Assembly: GCF_900302495.1 (NCBI RefSeq)
Contig: NZ_OMKW01000004.1
Location: forward strand, 248,001-312,000
DNA: 64,000 nt
From: Pontivivens insulae
GTDB lineage: Bacteria > Pseudomonadota > Alphaproteobacteria > Rhodobacterales > Rhodobacteraceae
Reading direction: 5' to 3'
This document shows, one piece after another, positions 35,437 through 44,497 of the stretch; the stretch's first letter is position 1; every line of letters begins with the position of its first letter. A model generated the notes under the pieces. The model made no database searches. It saw nothing but the letters and a program-made list of their open reading frames with translations, and was not told where the DNA came from. The position numbers and the translations under genes were made by a program.

Positions 35437-36105
35437 ATGCACATCCACGTCAACATCAAACCACCGCCACTGGAGGACTATCATCCGCCGCAAGGTCCGC
35501 TTTGCGTCGTGCATGAAGACGAAGCCCTTTTGCTGGTCGATAAACCCTCTGGCCTGCTTTCAGTGCCGGGCAAAGGCGCACATCTTGCGGATTGTCTTGA
35601 GGCACGGGTGCGGGCGGCCTATCCCGAAGCGCTGCTGATACACCGACTTGATATGGACACGTCGGGTCTGATGGTGTTTGCACGCTCCCCGCTGGCGCAG
35701 AGGCATCTGAACTGGCAGTTCGAAAAGCGAACTGTGCACAAGCGCTATCAGGCGCTGGTCGAGGGCCGCGTGGCGGGACAGGCCGGGTTTGTCGATCTGC
35801 CATTGATCGCGGATTGGCCGAACCGCCCCTTGCAGATGGTGGATTTCGAACGTGGCAAGCCGTCGCTGACACATTGGTCCGTGCTCGACCGGGGGAGGGA
35901 TTGGACCCGCCTCGATCTGCGGCCAAAAACCGGCAGGTCCCATCAACTGCGGGTTCATTGTCTTGCCATGGGACATCGGATCGTTGGCGATCCATTTTAT
36001 GGGGGGGACCGGTCAAGTCGCCTGATGCTCCATGCGCACAGTCTCACCCTTCGTCATCCAATTGGAGGAGCTTGGCGTATATTTGAGTGCAAGGTCCCCT
36101 TCTGA
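35437..36105 (+). CDS. RluA-family pseudouridine synthase
   Basis: A 222-residue enzyme that isomerises uridine in rRNA and/or tRNA. The catalytic aspartate is Asp72 in HRLDMDTSGLMV; other family motifs are LLLVDKPSGLLSVPGKG, FEKRTVHKRYQALVEG and the GRSHQLRVHCLAMGHRIVGDPFYG block. The short N-terminus without an S4 domain suggests the RluA (23S 746 / tRNA 32) subfamily. Divergent from the EamA gene with only 36 bp between starts. Confidence 0.9.
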   Translation: MHIHVNIKPPPLEDYHPPQGPLCVVHEDEALLLVDKPSGLLSVPGKGAHLADCLEARVRAAYPEALLIHRLDMDTSGLMVFARSPLAQRHLNWQFEKRTVHKRYQALVEGRVAGQAGFVDLPLIADWPNRPLQMVDFERGKPSLTHWSVLDRGRDWTRLDLRPKTGRSHQLRVHCLAMGHRIVGDPFYGGDRSSRLMLHAHSLTLRHPIGGAWRIFECKVPF

Positions 36106-36119
36106 TCCCGGAACACCAC

Positions 36120-36620
36120 ATGAAAATCAGCCAAGTTCTTGTTGCTGGAAGCATCCTTTGCGCCACGCCAGGTCTGGCTGACATTGATGTCAACTTCCGC
36201 GAAGGGGCCCCAAAGGATCGGTTCACGATTTCTCAAGACGGCACATGTCCGCTTTCCGGCCGCTTGGTGATTGATCTCGGGACGGCGCCCGCTGGTCTGA
36301 TCTTCGATACCGATGTGCGGGGGGTGGGCTTCGAAGTTGCGCAACCGTTCGAGCTTGTTGAAGGCGGTCAGTATCTGGCAGCAGAGCCAGCACTCCTCGA
36401 CGGAGACAGCTCCATCGCGCTCGATTTGCTCGATCTGCCAAACGGCGCGCCACTGGTCTTTACGATTGACATCGACAACACCATCGGCGCGCGCGGGATC
36501 ACGGTGACCGGCTCGGAAATTGCGGGCAGTACAGTTGTGTTCAACGACGGCACGCCAGCGGTCTTCGAGAGCACCGCGCGGGCGTCGGTCGTTGACGCGG
36601 AATGCGCAGCCGGAACCTAA
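36120..36620 (+). CDS. secreted 'aggregation factor core'-like protein
   Basis: A 166-residue exported protein with a Sec signal peptide (residues 1-20, ending PGLA) and a beta-rich mature domain: FREGAPKDRFTISQDGTCPLSGRLVIDLGTAPAGLIFDT then FTIDIDNTIGARGITVTGSEI. It resembles short proteins annotated in Rhodobacteraceae as 'aggregation factor core', named after sponge MAFp3 similarity; function is unknown. Two cysteines may form a disulphide. ATG at 36120; no strong ribosome site. It is followed by Pmp3 and DUF4112 genes. Confidence 0.68.
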   Translation: MKISQVLVAGSILCATPGLADIDVNFREGAPKDRFTISQDGTCPLSGRLVIDLGTAPAGLIFDTDVRGVGFEVAQPFELVEGGQYLAAEPALLDGDSSIALDLLDLPNGAPLVFTIDIDNTIGARGITVTGSEIAGSTVVFNDGTPAVFESTARASVVDAECAAGT

Positions 36621-36670
36621 ACACGCCTGCAATCGTTGATCCGCCGAACTGAAATTTCGGTGAGGACACG

Positions 36671-36829
36671 ATGGATATCGTCAGAATAATTTTTGCAATC
36701 CTGCTGCCGCCATTGGGCGTGTTCCTGCAAGTCGGCTTGAAATGGCCGTTCTGGATCAACATCTTGCTGACCATCCTGGGCTACATCCCCGGCATCGTGC
36801 ATGCCGTGTGGATCATCGCGCGGAGGTAA
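36671..36829 (+). CDS. Pmp3/YqaE family small membrane protein
   Basis: A 52-residue protein with two membrane helices, MDIVRIIFAILLPPLGVFLQ and INILLTILGYIPGIVHAVWI, the unmistakable UPF0057/Pmp3 signature (PPLGV...GYIPGIVHA). Family members are induced by salt or cold stress and affect membrane potential in plants and yeast. GAGGAC precedes the ATG. The stop codon is part of the ribosome site of the next gene, so the two are coupled. Confidence 0.92.
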   Translation: MDIVRIIFAILLPPLGVFLQVGLKWPFWINILLTILGYIPGIVHAVWIIARR

Positions 36830-36834
36830 GGATC

Positions 36835-37212
36835 GTGGACAATACAGCGCGTCTGAAACGGATCGAATGGCTGGCCGAGATGCTCGACAGCCGCTACCGC
36901 ATCCCCGGAACCAAGATTCGTTTCGGGTGGGACGGTATCCTGTCCGTGCTGCCTGTTGCGGGTGACACTGTCGCGCTGGGACTGTCCGCCTACCTGATGT
37001 ACGAGGCGTGGCAAGGTGGTGCGTCGAAAACCACAATGGCGAAGATGGCCGGCAATACCGGAGTGGACTATGTGATCGGTTCCATCCCGGTTATCGGTAC
37101 GGTGTTTGACATCGCGTTCAAAGCCAACACACGCAACCGGGAACTGTTGCTGACGGAATTGCGGCGCAGAGAAGAGGCACGCTTGAACGAAATAGAGCGA
37201 GACGCCGCCTGA
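36835..37212 (+). CDS. DUF4112 membrane protein
   Basis: A 125-residue protein matching DUF4112: RLEWLAEMLDSRYRIPGTKIRFGWDGIL-type start, then two hydrophobic segments (LSVLPVAGDTVALGLSAYLMY and GVDYVIGSIPVIGTVFDIAFKANTRN). Function unknown. The start is GTG at 36835, with GGAGG eight bases upstream overlapping the Pmp3 stop. The Pmp3-DUF4112 pair suggests a shared membrane-stress role (inference). Confidence 0.85.
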   Translation: MDNTARLKRIEWLAEMLDSRYRIPGTKIRFGWDGILSVLPVAGDTVALGLSAYLMYEAWQGGASKTTMAKMAGNTGVDYVIGSIPVIGTVFDIAFKANTRNRELLLTELRRREEARLNEIERDAA

Positions 37213-37223
37213 CGCGCGGACCG

Positions 37224-37511
37224 TCAGTCCCCGCCGCCCCCATCGCCACCGCCGAAACCGCCACCCCAACCATCGCCGTCGTTTCCGCCAAAGCCGATGC
37301 TCCAATCGCGTCGGTCGCCGGTCTTCTTGTTCCACTCGCCGCCTTCCGCGTCCGGATGAGTGCGAGAGAACATTTCAACGCCTCTCGTATCCGTCCAGTA
37401 CCAGAGCTCACCTTCTTTACGTAAGGACGACCGCATTTTCGCACGTTTTTGGTAGACGACCAGTTTGTAGATAAAGAAAGCGAGTGCTGCGACTATGAAA
37501 ATATATAGCAT
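37224..37511 (-). CDS. small membrane protein with Gly/Asp-rich tail
   Basis: A 95-residue protein with one N-terminal membrane helix (LYIFIVAALAFFIYKLVVY), a polar middle (KEGELWYWTDTRGVEMFSRTHPDAEGGEW) and a C-terminal tail made almost only of Gly, Asp and Trp. The tail may be flexible and exposed. No family recognised; a taxon-restricted envelope protein is likely. Convergent with DUF4112, 11 bp apart. Confidence 0.6.
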   Translation of the reverse strand: MLYIFIVAALAFFIYKLVVYQKRAKMRSSLRKEGELWYWTDTRGVEMFSRTHPDAEGGEWNKKTGDRRDWSIGFGGNDGDGWGGGFGGGDGGGGD

Positions 37512-37560
37512 CGGTCCTACGTCTCACTGAGGCTCATTCTAAGATCGTGCATCAGAACAG

Positions 37561-37595
37561 AAAAACAAAGGCCCCGATGTTTCCACCGGGGCCTT
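37561..37595 (-). terminator. intrinsic terminator of pnp
   Basis: Read on the minus strand: AAGGCCCCG - 10 nt - CGGGGCCTT followed by TTGTTTTT, 25 bp after the pnp stop. Confidence 0.88.
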
Positions 37596-37619
37596 CTGCA
37601 TTCCAATCAGAAAGGAGGA

Positions 37620-39743
37620 TCAGTCCTCTTTCTTGATCTCTTCGCCGGTTTCCTGATCCACGACTTTCATGGACAGGCGGACCTTGCCGCGGTCGTCGAA
37701 GCCCATCAGCTTGACCTTCACTTCCTGACCCTCGGACAGGATGTCCTTCGGGTGGCCCACACGCTCATTGGCGAGTTGGGAGACGTGGACGAGGCCGTCC
37801 CGCTTGCCAAAGAAGTTCACGAAGGCGCCGAAGTCCATCAGCTTCACGACCTTGCCGGTGTAGATCATGCCCACTTCCGGCTCTGCCACGATGGAATGGA
37901 TCATCGCGCGGGCCTTCTCGATCGCCTCACCGTTCGGGGATGCGATCTTGATGGTGCCTTCGTCGTTGATGTCGACCTTGGCACCGGACTCTTCGACGAT
38001 GGAGCGGATGACTTTACCGCCGGAGCCGATCACTTCACGGATCTTGTCGGTCGGAACCTGCATCGTTTCGATGCGCGGCGCGTGGACGGAGAATTCCGCC
38101 GCACCGGTCAGGGCCTTGGACATTTCGCCGAGGATGTGCATCCGGCCGTCCTTGGCCTGCGCCAGAGCGGTCTCCATGATCTGGGGCGTGATGCCTGCGA
38201 CCTTGATGTCCATCTGGAGCGAGGTGATGCCGTTCTCGGTACCTGCAACCTTGAAGTCCATGTCGCCCAGGTGATCCTCGTCACCCAGAATGTCGGTCAG
38301 GACCGCGTAGTCGCCATCATCCTCAAGGACGAGGCCCATCGCGACGCCAGCCACAGCGGATTTCAGCGGAACGCCGGCATCCATCATCGACAGCGACCCG
38401 CCACAGACCGACGCCATGGAGGAGGAGCCGTTCGACTCCGTGATCTCCGACACCACACGCACCGTGTAGGGGAAATCTGTTGCTGCAGGCAGCACCGCCT
38501 GCAGCGCGCGCCATGCCAGCTTACCATGACCAATCTCACGACGGCCCGGGCCCATCATCCGGCCTGCTTCACCGACGGAGTACGGCGGGAAGTTATAGTG
38601 CAGCAGGAAGTTGGAGCGGCTCTCGCCATGCAGTGCGTCGATGATCTGCTCATCGTCACCGGTGCCGAGCGTCGTGACCACAAGGCCCTGCGTCTCACCA
38701 CGCGTGAACAGCGCGGAGCCGTGGGTGCGCGGCAGAAGGCCGGTCTGACAAACGATGTCGCGCACTTCGTCGAGGCGACGGCCATCGATACGGTTGCCGT
38801 TCTTGACGACGTCGCCGCGCAGAACACCGGATTCCAGCTTCTTCATCGCGGAGCCAAGGTTGCCGTCTTCCAGCTCTTCCTCGGTCAGCTCTGCCTTGAT
38901 CGCTTCGCGGGCGGCAGAGATTGCGGCCTGACGCTCCTGCTTGTCGCGGATCGCGAAGGCGGCCTTCATCTGCTCTTCGCCGAGGCCTTTCAGGCGCTCG
39001 AACAGGGCAGAGTAATCGGGCGGTGTGAAGTCGAACGGCTCTTTCGCACAGTCTTCCGCGAGGTCGATGATCATGTCGATCACCGGCTGCATTTGAGCGT
39101 GGCCGAAGTTCACAGCGCCCAGCATGACCTCTTCCGAGAGCTCATAGGCCTCGGACTCAACCATCATCACGGCGTCCTTGGTGCCTGCAACGACGAGGTC
39201 GAGCTGCTGCTCGGGGTTCTCGCGCAGCTTGTGCATGTCATCGACGGACGGGTTCAGCGTGTACTCGCCGTTCGCATAGCCGACGCGCGCACAGCCGATC
39301 GGGCCCATGAACGGCGCACCGGAGAGCGTGAGCGCGGCGGAGGCTGCGATCATCGCGACCACATCGGGGTCGTTTTCCAGATCGTGGCTGAGCACGGTGC
39401 AGATCACCTGCGTCTCATGCTTGAAGCCCGGCACAAAGAGCGGACGGATCGGACGATCGATCAGGCGGGAGGTCAGCGTCTCTTTCTCGGTCGGACGCGC
39501 TTCACGCTTGAAGAAGCCACCGGGGATCTTACCGGCGGCATAGTATTTTTCCTGATAGTGGACCGTCAGCGGGAAGAAGTCGAAGCCCGCCTTGGGCTGC
39601 TTCTCAAACACGACGGCAGCCATCACGGAGGTCTCGCCATAGGTGGCGACAACAGCGGCATCGGCCTGACGGGCGATCTTGCCGGTCTCCAGGGTCAGCG
39701 TGTCGCCGCCCCATTCGATGGACTTGCGGAATTCGTTAAACAT
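37620..39743 (-). CDS. pnp: polynucleotide phosphorylase
   Basis: A 707-residue 3'-5' phosphorolytic exoribonuclease, part of the RNA degradosome. Two RNase PH-like domains (the second with [17 protein letters not shown] and [25 protein letters not shown]) are linked by an alpha domain; a KH domain ([15 protein letters not shown], ~555-615) and an S1 domain ([28 protein letters not shown], ~620-695) follow. ATG at 39743 behind AAGGA; the frame upstream adds eight unsupported residues. It is separated from rpsO, its usual neighbour, by four genes. A hairpin lies in its leader. Confidence 0.96.
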   Translation of the reverse strand: MFNEFRKSIEWGGDTLTLETGKIARQADAAVVATYGETSVMAAVVFEKQPKAGFDFFPLTVHYQEKYYAAGKIPGGFFKREARPTEKETLTSRLIDRPIRPLFVPGFKHETQVICTVLSHDLENDPDVVAMIAASAALTLSGAPFMGPIGCARVGYANGEYTLNPSVDDMHKLRENPEQQLDLVVAGTKDAVMMVESEAYELSEEVMLGAVNFGHAQMQPVIDMIIDLAEDCAKEPFDFTPPDYSALFERLKGLGEEQMKAAFAIRDKQERQAAISAAREAIKAELTEEELEDGNLGSAMKKLESGVLRGDVVKNGNRIDGRRLDEVRDIVCQTGLLPRTHGSALFTRGETQGLVVTTLGTGDDEQIIDALHGESRSNFLLHYNFPPYSVGEAGRMMGPGRREIGHGKLAWRALQAVLPAATDFPYTVRVVSEITESNGSSSMASVCGGSLSMMDAGVPLKSAVAGVAMGLVLEDDGDYAVLTDILGDEDHLGDMDFKVAGTENGITSLQMDIKVAGITPQIMETALAQAKDGRMHILGEMSKALTGAAEFSVHAPRIETMQVPTDKIREVIGSGGKVIRSIVEESGAKVDINDEGTIKIASPNGEAIEKARAMIHSIVAEPEVGMIYTGKVVKLMDFGAFVNFFGKRDGLVHVSQLANERVGHPKDILSEGQEVKVKLMGFDDRGKVRLSMKVVDQETGEEIKKED

Positions 39744-39918
39744 TCTCAGTTCCTTACTGAGGCTCACCCGGCCCTCCGGGCGCCCCTTTGCATACGCGGC
39801 CCCATTGCCGCCAACCCCTCATCCTCTTCGCGCGCACCGGGGTCGGAAATGCAGCGTTCCAGATGCGCGCGTGTGTAGCTGATTTTGTGAAGGAGCGGTA
39901 GGGGGTGTAGAAATGCAA

Positions 39919-39949
39919 ACCGCGCGCAGAGTACGGCTCTGCGCGCGGT
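39919..39949 (-). promoter_or_regulatory. 13-bp GC-rich hairpin upstream of pnp
   Basis: ACCGCGCGCAGAG - tacgg - CTCTGCGCGCGGT, perfectly paired, between the DUF6789-type gene and pnp. It may terminate the upstream gene or be a leader stem cut by RNase III, as in the autoregulated pnp leader of E. coli. There is no strong T-run. Confidence 0.55.
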
Positions 39950-39969
39950 CGAACTGAGCTCTTGTGCTT

Positions 39970-40464
39970 TTAGCCCCGGCGTTCCATGACCCGGAACATG
40001 GCAACCAGCACGATGCCGTAGAGGACGTGGCCGACAAGGGCGACCCAGGTGATGCCGGTGAAGTTGAGGAAGAAGGGCAGGCCAGCAACGCTCGTGATGC
40101 CGCCAATGGCGAAGACCCAGAGACCGAAGCCGTAGATTGCGGATGGTACGAACCAGCCCAGTTTGGTGCCGACAACCCGGCTCCAGATCGGGGCGAAGAC
40201 GAAAAGCCAGCCAACCGGATAGCCGATCAGGCCCACCAGATAGAAGTGCACGAAATAGCCCGCGAAATTGTTGTTGGGCAGGCCGAGCGAGCCGAGCAGG
40301 CTGCGCGCGAGACCATGGGGCGACAGGTTGGCAAAGCCAAGCGCCGGGCTGATCACCTGTCCCCAGAGGTCAAAGGCATTGGTCGCCATGAAACCTGCGA
40401 TGAACATCGCCCCGATCACGGGGATACCGAGTTTTGGAAGCGGGCGGGCGGTGACGAGGGACAT
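39970..40464 (-). CDS. uncharacterised membrane protein (DUF6789-like)
   Basis: A 164-residue polytopic membrane protein with about four hydrophobic segments (GAMFIAGFMATNAFDLWGQ, YFVHFYLVGLIGYPVGWLFV, VPSAIYGFGLWVFAIGGI, WVALVGHVLYGIVLVAMF). It looks like the DUF6789/hypothetical membrane family seen in Rhodobacteraceae; function unknown. ATG at 40464 with AGGAAA upstream. It lies upstream of pnp on the same strand, 226 bp apart. Confidence 0.7.
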   Translation of the reverse strand: MSLVTARPLPKLGIPVIGAMFIAGFMATNAFDLWGQVISPALGFANLSPHGLARSLLGSLGLPNNNFAGYFVHFYLVGLIGYPVGWLFVFAPIWSRVVGTKLGWFVPSAIYGFGLWVFAIGGITSVAGLPFFLNFTGITWVALVGHVLYGIVLVAMFRVMERRG

Positions 40465-40979
40465 GGTGTTTTCCTAACTTGAATGGTGCGTTTCTCGATT
40501 GCATCCGAGTTAGGCAGTCTGACTTTCCATGTCCAAACACGTCCCCTGACATACGGTCACGACCGGGCGACAGCATTGAAACATTCCTGCACATCCTATG
40601 CGTTGCGAACGCCCCGGTCTCGGCTTTGGCCAATCCATTTCGGGCGCGGTGCTTGCTGATTGATCGGATTTCAAGCGACTCAAACTCAATCGATCCAAGG
40701 GCCATTGGAGCACTGCGTGGGCCGCTATTCGCGTGAGCATCTGATGACGCGCTTGTCCATCGCGACCAGGCCGCTTCAGCCGCACGCGCGCCCTCGACGA
40801 CGCGTAGATTGAGATCCCAATTCCAAGGCGCATTGGGAAAAAGGCGGGGATTTCAGCATAAACCTTCGGCCTAAGCCGGTGCAGATGGGCTGAAAGTCCA
40901 ATTTCGATACGCCGCGCATCCCGCGAGATCGAGGGAGCCGCATCATTGTGGTGAGAAACGATCTTGAAAGGATGATCAC
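40465..40979. other. 515-bp intergenic stretch
   Basis: Lies between divergent genes (DUF6789-like and PepSY). I see no gene with a ribosome site or family resemblance; the short frames here have poor composition. It must hold the promoters of both flanking units. The long size suggests regulatory sequence for the PepSY-LuxR-ferric reductase cassette, but I found no clear operator. Confidence 0.45.
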
Positions 40980-41255
40980 ATGACGACTTTGGCCAAATCC
41001 GCGCTCTTCGCTGCTCTGTTCGCGCCCGGCATCGCCTTGGCACAGGTGGATATCGGCGACCGGCTCGGCACGACCGAAAATGCCATCCGCGCCTCGCTTC
41101 AATCGCAAGGCTACGATGTGCTGGAAGTGGAGCGTGAGGGCGATGAGATCGAGTTCGAGGCTGTGCGGGACGGCACGTATTGGGAAATTGAGGTTTCCGC
41201 CGTCACTGGTATGGTCGTTGGGATTGAGCTGGATGAGGATGACGACGCCAGCTGA
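40980..41255 (+). CDS. PepSY domain periplasmic protein
   Basis: A 91-residue exported protein: signal peptide residues 1-21 (ending ALAQ), then one PepSY-like repeat (IRASLQSQGYDVLEVEREGDEIEFEAVRDGTYWEIEVSAVTGMVVGIEL) and an acidic C-terminus (DEDDDAS). Single PepSY proteins are common partners of cytochrome b561/ferric-reductase-type membrane proteins. AAAGGATG precedes the ATG. First gene of a three-gene unit; the next starts 61 bp downstream. Confidence 0.85.
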   Translation: MTTLAKSALFAALFAPGIALAQVDIGDRLGTTENAIRASLQSQGYDVLEVEREGDEIEFEAVRDGTYWEIEVSAVTGMVVGIELDEDDDAS

Positions 41256-41316
41256 CCGCTGACCGGATGGGGAGCCGTTTTTCATTGCTTCCCCGCTTCA
41301 TTCGAGGAAGATCGCA

Positions 41317-41823
41317 ATGTCCCGTACCACGATCCTCTGGTCGCTCTTCGCACTTCAGGCGGCATGCTGTGCCTATTTTCTATACGACATCACGATTGAC
41401 TTGTTCTGGCCCGCCGCTGCGGGCGCGCTTGTCGAAAGCGATGTGATAGAAGGCGTCGTGACGCTGGCACTGTTTCTGGGCCTCGCGTTCACTGGTAACG
41501 AGCTGCGTCAGGTTCAAACCCGCCAGACCGCACTGGAAGAACAGATCAGAGTGGCGTCTGGCGCGTTTGCGGAGGTGCTGGACGCCCGGTTTGCGGAGTG
41601 GAAGCTGACCGAGGCAGAGCGTGCCGTCGCCGTATTGGCGATCAAGGGCTATTCCGTCGCTGAAATGGCCGACCTGCGCGATACGCGGCAAGGCACGATC
41701 AAGGCGCAATGCGCGGCTGTCTATCGCAAGGCCGATGTGTCGGGCCGGTTGCAGCTTCTCAGCCTCTTCCTCGACGATCTCATGGCGGACACGCTCGTTC
41801 CTGCGATGCGGTCCGGATCCTAA
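41317..41823 (+). CDS. membrane-tethered LuxR-type regulator
   Basis: A 168-residue protein with two predicted membrane helices (residues ~5-25 and 43-60), a short charged coil (61-90) and a C-terminal LuxR/GerE-like helix-turn-helix (~95-152: LTEAERAVAVLAIKGYSVAEMADLRDTRQGTIKAQCAAVYRKADV). No receiver or ligand domain is present, so sensing would be through the membrane part or a partner. Between the PepSY and ferric reductase genes, it may report the membrane redox state or a metal signal from PepSY (inference). It is an unusual architecture: most LuxR regulators are soluble. Confidence 0.82.
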   Translation: MSRTTILWSLFALQAACCAYFLYDITIDLFWPAAAGALVESDVIEGVVTLALFLGLAFTGNELRQVQTRQTALEEQIRVASGAFAEVLDARFAEWKLTEAERAVAVLAIKGYSVAEMADLRDTRQGTIKAQCAAVYRKADVSGRLQLLSLFLDDLMADTLVPAMRSGS

Positions 41824-41832
41824 GGAAATCTC

Positions 41833-43143
41833 ATGAATCCAATTGGATTGCTCCTCATAGGCGCCTCGGCGCTCCTTCCGGCATGGCAAATGTTCGGCTT
41901 CGCTGATCTTGCGGATCATTCGGCATTGGTCTCGCAATATCTGGGCATGCTGGCCTTGGTCCTGATGGCATGGACCCAGATCCTCGCAGCGCGCGTTCCT
42001 GGCATGGAGCGGCTGTTTGGTGGGCTCGACCGCATCTATGTTCTTCACAAATGGTCCGGGATCACGGCGCTGCTCGCCCTCGTGATGCACGATCTGATCG
42101 ATGCTGAGGTCGCTGGGGCGCGCGCCGGCGCCCTGGCGGATCTTGGGGAGGGGTTGGGTGAATTCAGCTATTATGGCCTGCTGGCTTTGACCGCACTCTC
42201 GGTGGCGATGGTGGTGCCCTATCATCTTTGGAAATGGACCCATAAGGCGATGGGGGCGATGTTTGCGCTGGGCGCGTTGCACTTTGCCTTGGTGGCGAAA
42301 CCGTTCGCGATGACAGATCCGGAAGGGGCCTTCACTGGCTTGCTCTGCGTCGCGGGTGTTCTGGCCTATTTCTGGACGCTGATCCCTGACAGGTTGCGCC
42401 GTCGCCAAAGCTATGAGATCGCGCAGGTCGAGCGCACGGGGGACGCCGTTGCGGTCACGCTCTCACCCCGGGGTCGCGGTTTGCGTCCGGAACCGGGACA
42501 GTTCGGTATCGTCGCCTTTCAACAGGGTGAACCACACCCGTTCAGCATTTCCGGGATTGGCCCGGACGGGCAGGTGCGGATCACGATGAAGGCGCTGGGC
42601 GATGATACATCCCGACTGGCAGAGCAGCTGCGAGTCGGTCACACAGTGGCAGTGCAGGGGCCATTTGGACGGTTCCGTCGACGGGGCACCGGACCGCAGG
42701 TCTGGATTGCCGGTGGGGTTGGGATCACGCCGTTTGTGACCTGGGCAAAGGCTCTGCCAAAGGGGACAGGTCCAGTGCATCTGATCCATTGTGTCCGCGA
42801 TGCGTCATGCGCGGCTCACCATGAGGAGCTGACGGCTCTTGCCGCAGAAAAGCCCGAACTCCGCGTCCATCTGGTCGAATCCGGGCGGACCGGTCGTCTG
42901 ACGGCCGACGGGCTCGCCGCAATTGTTGGACCAGATCTTTCGAGGTCCAGTATCGCATTTTGCGGCCCGACCGGGCTGCGAGAGGCGCTGAGCCGCGATT
43001 TGGCTGCGCGGCGGCTGCATTCTGGCCGAATGCAATATGAGGCCTTCGAGTTCCGCACAGGTATCGGCATCGAGGCGATTGCGCAGTGGATCGGACATCG
43101 CCTGCTGCAAACGATGCGAAGGTATCGGCTGTTACCGCTCTAG
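41833..43143 (+). CDS. ferric-reductase-like transmembrane flavohaem oxidoreductase
   Basis: A 436-residue protein with an N-terminal ferric-reductase transmembrane domain (residues ~1-185) and a C-terminal ferredoxin-NADP reductase module. Two haem b could be held by His72/His86 and His137/His150. FAD motif HPFSISG (235-241), NAD-binding GGVGITPFVTW, and FCGPTGLREAL near the end. It would carry electrons from NAD(P)H across the membrane to an external acceptor such as Fe(III) or Cu(II). It starts 9 bp after the LuxR gene, so co-expression is near certain. No T-rich terminator in its own direction. Confidence 0.88.
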   Translation: MNPIGLLLIGASALLPAWQMFGFADLADHSALVSQYLGMLALVLMAWTQILAARVPGMERLFGGLDRIYVLHKWSGITALLALVMHDLIDAEVAGARAGALADLGEGLGEFSYYGLLALTALSVAMVVPYHLWKWTHKAMGAMFALGALHFALVAKPFAMTDPEGAFTGLLCVAGVLAYFWTLIPDRLRRRQSYEIAQVERTGDAVAVTLSPRGRGLRPEPGQFGIVAFQQGEPHPFSISGIGPDGQVRITMKALGDDTSRLAEQLRVGHTVAVQGPFGRFRRRGTGPQVWIAGGVGITPFVTWAKALPKGTGPVHLIHCVRDASCAAHHEELTALAAEKPELRVHLVESGRTGRLTADGLAAIVGPDLSRSSIAFCGPTGLREALSRDLAARRLHSGRMQYEAFEFRTGIGIEAIAQWIGHRLLQTMRRYRLLPL

Positions 43144-43154
43144 TCCCAGACATG

Positions 43155-43182
43155 AAAAAAGCCGCCCCGATGTCGGGGCGGC
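43155..43182 (-). terminator. intrinsic terminator of rpsO
   Basis: GCCGCCCCGA - tg - TCGGGGCGGC; on the minus strand it is followed by TTTTTT, 31 bp after the rpsO stop. On the plus strand it may also help end the ferric reductase message. Confidence 0.9.
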
Positions 43183-43212
43183 CTTGGATCGTTTCTCAAG
43201 TCTGGGCTGCAA

Positions 43213-43482
43213 TTAGCGGCGGATGCCAAGCTTGCCGATCAGATCCTTGTATTTCGCTTCGTCGCGCGCGCGGACATAGTCCAGCAGCTTGCGGCGCTGG
43301 GAGACCATTTTCAGAAGACCACGGCGGGAGTGGTTGTCCTTCTTGTGGGTCTTGAAGTGCTCGGTCAGCGTTGTGATGCGGCTGGTGAGAATGGCGATCT
43401 GCACGTCGGGCGAACCGGTGTCGCCTTCCTTCGTCGCAAACTGCTTGATGAGCTCTTCTTTTTTCTCAGGCGTAATCGACAT
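43213..43482 (-). CDS. rpsO: 30S ribosomal protein S15
   Basis: An 89-residue primary 16S rRNA-binding protein of the small subunit. The whole family pattern is present: [49 protein letters not shown], and [13 protein letters not shown] at 43482 behind AAAGGATA. Usually next to pnp; here the ferric reductase cassette and a membrane protein separate them by 3.5 kb. Confidence 0.97.
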   Translation of the reverse strand: MSITPEKKEELIKQFATKEGDTGSPDVQIAILTSRITTLTEHFKTHKKDNHSRRGLLKMVSQRRKLLDYVRARDEAKYKDLIGKLGIRR

Positions 43483-43639
43483 CGGGTATCCTTTCCAAAT
43501 GAAGGGTTTAAAAGACCTCTGGCCGCCGGCCAGCGCCGGGATGTCGTCCAGCGCGGTCGGGAATGACCGAAGGGTCGCGCACCGGTCCCGATCCGCAACC
43601 CGCGCCCTATGCCATGATTCCCGTCCGGGGAAAACCCCC

Positions 43640-44497
43640 TCAACTTCGGCGCAATGCGGCCAGGTTCGACAGCAACAGGGCAATGACAACGATCCCACCT
43701 CCGATCAGGGCATTCTGGCCAGGATTTTCACCGATGATCCACCAGACGAGGATCGGCGCGAGTGCGGTCTCCAACAGCAGCATCAGGCTGACCTGAGCGG
43801 AGGGGATGAACCGCGCCGCGGTTGTGAGCAACGCAAAACTCAGCGGGGCAATGACTGCGCCTATGACGAACAGAAGCGGCATGTCTCCGGGCAGGGGCAT
43901 CACAGCCCCACCCATCGCCGCCCCGAAACACAGCGGTAAAACAGTTGCCACCGCAAGACCCGGGATCATCGAACGGTCCCCCGCGCGCCGTGCAAGGGTG
44001 AAGCCGATAGCCATGCCTAGCGCACCACCGAGCGCGCAGAGATTGCCGCTCCAATGCGCGATCCCGCCGGGATCTTTGCCGACGGCGATCAATGCAATTC
44101 CAATGCCGCAGACCGCCATCGTCGCCAGCACACGCGGCTCCAGCCGTTCGCCCAGCCACCTGCGTGACAGCAGTGCGGCCCACAGCGGCGTTGTTGCCAC
44201 AATGAACAGCGTATTCGCCACGGTTGTCCAGGCGATCGCCAGATTGAAGCAGATCGCCGCAAATCCCATGGCTGCGGCAAAGGCAGGGCCAAACCAGCCG
44301 AGTTCACGCATATCGATCAGCAGGGCTCCGCGCCGGGTCAGACACAGCCAAAGCCACAGGACAAGCCCCTGGTAGAAGGCACGCCAGACCATCAGCACCC
44401 AGATTTCGGATTGCACCATCCGAAACAGAACAGTGTCGGGCATCAGGATCAGAATGGCCGCCAGCGCGGTTAGCACGCCACGCGATTGATCGCTCAT
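43640..44497 (-). CDS. EamA/DMT family transporter
   Basis: A 285-residue membrane protein with ten predicted helices in two EamA repeats ([51 protein letters not shown]). Substrate unknown. The ATG at 44497 overlaps the DUF1643 stop (ATGA), which supports this start and implies translational coupling. It lies in the truB-to-rpsO interval on the same strand. Confidence 0.85.
   Translation of the reverse strand: MSDQSRGVLTALAAILILMPDTVLFRMVQSEIWVLMVWRAFYQGLVLWLWLCLTRRGALLIDMRELGWFGPAFAAAMGFAAICFNLAIAWTTVANTLFIVATTPLWAALLSRRWLGERLEPRVLATMAVCGIGIALIAVGKDPGGIAHWSGNLCALGGALGMAIGFTLARRAGDRSMIPGLAVATVLPLCFGAAMGGAVMPLPGDMPLLFVIGAVIAPLSFALLTTAARFIPSAQVSLMLLLETALAPILVWWIIGENPGQNALIGGGIVVIALLLSNLAALRRS

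Noticed and set aside
37752-39878. Open frame of 708 codons on the plus strand opposite pnp
   Set aside because: Shadow of pnp in the antisense phase; composition atypical (His/Arg/Asp rich) and no homology recognised.
40479-40736. 85-codon frame in the long gap before the PepSY gene
   Set aside because: No ribosome site, poor composition, and it would overlap the promoter of the divergent membrane gene.
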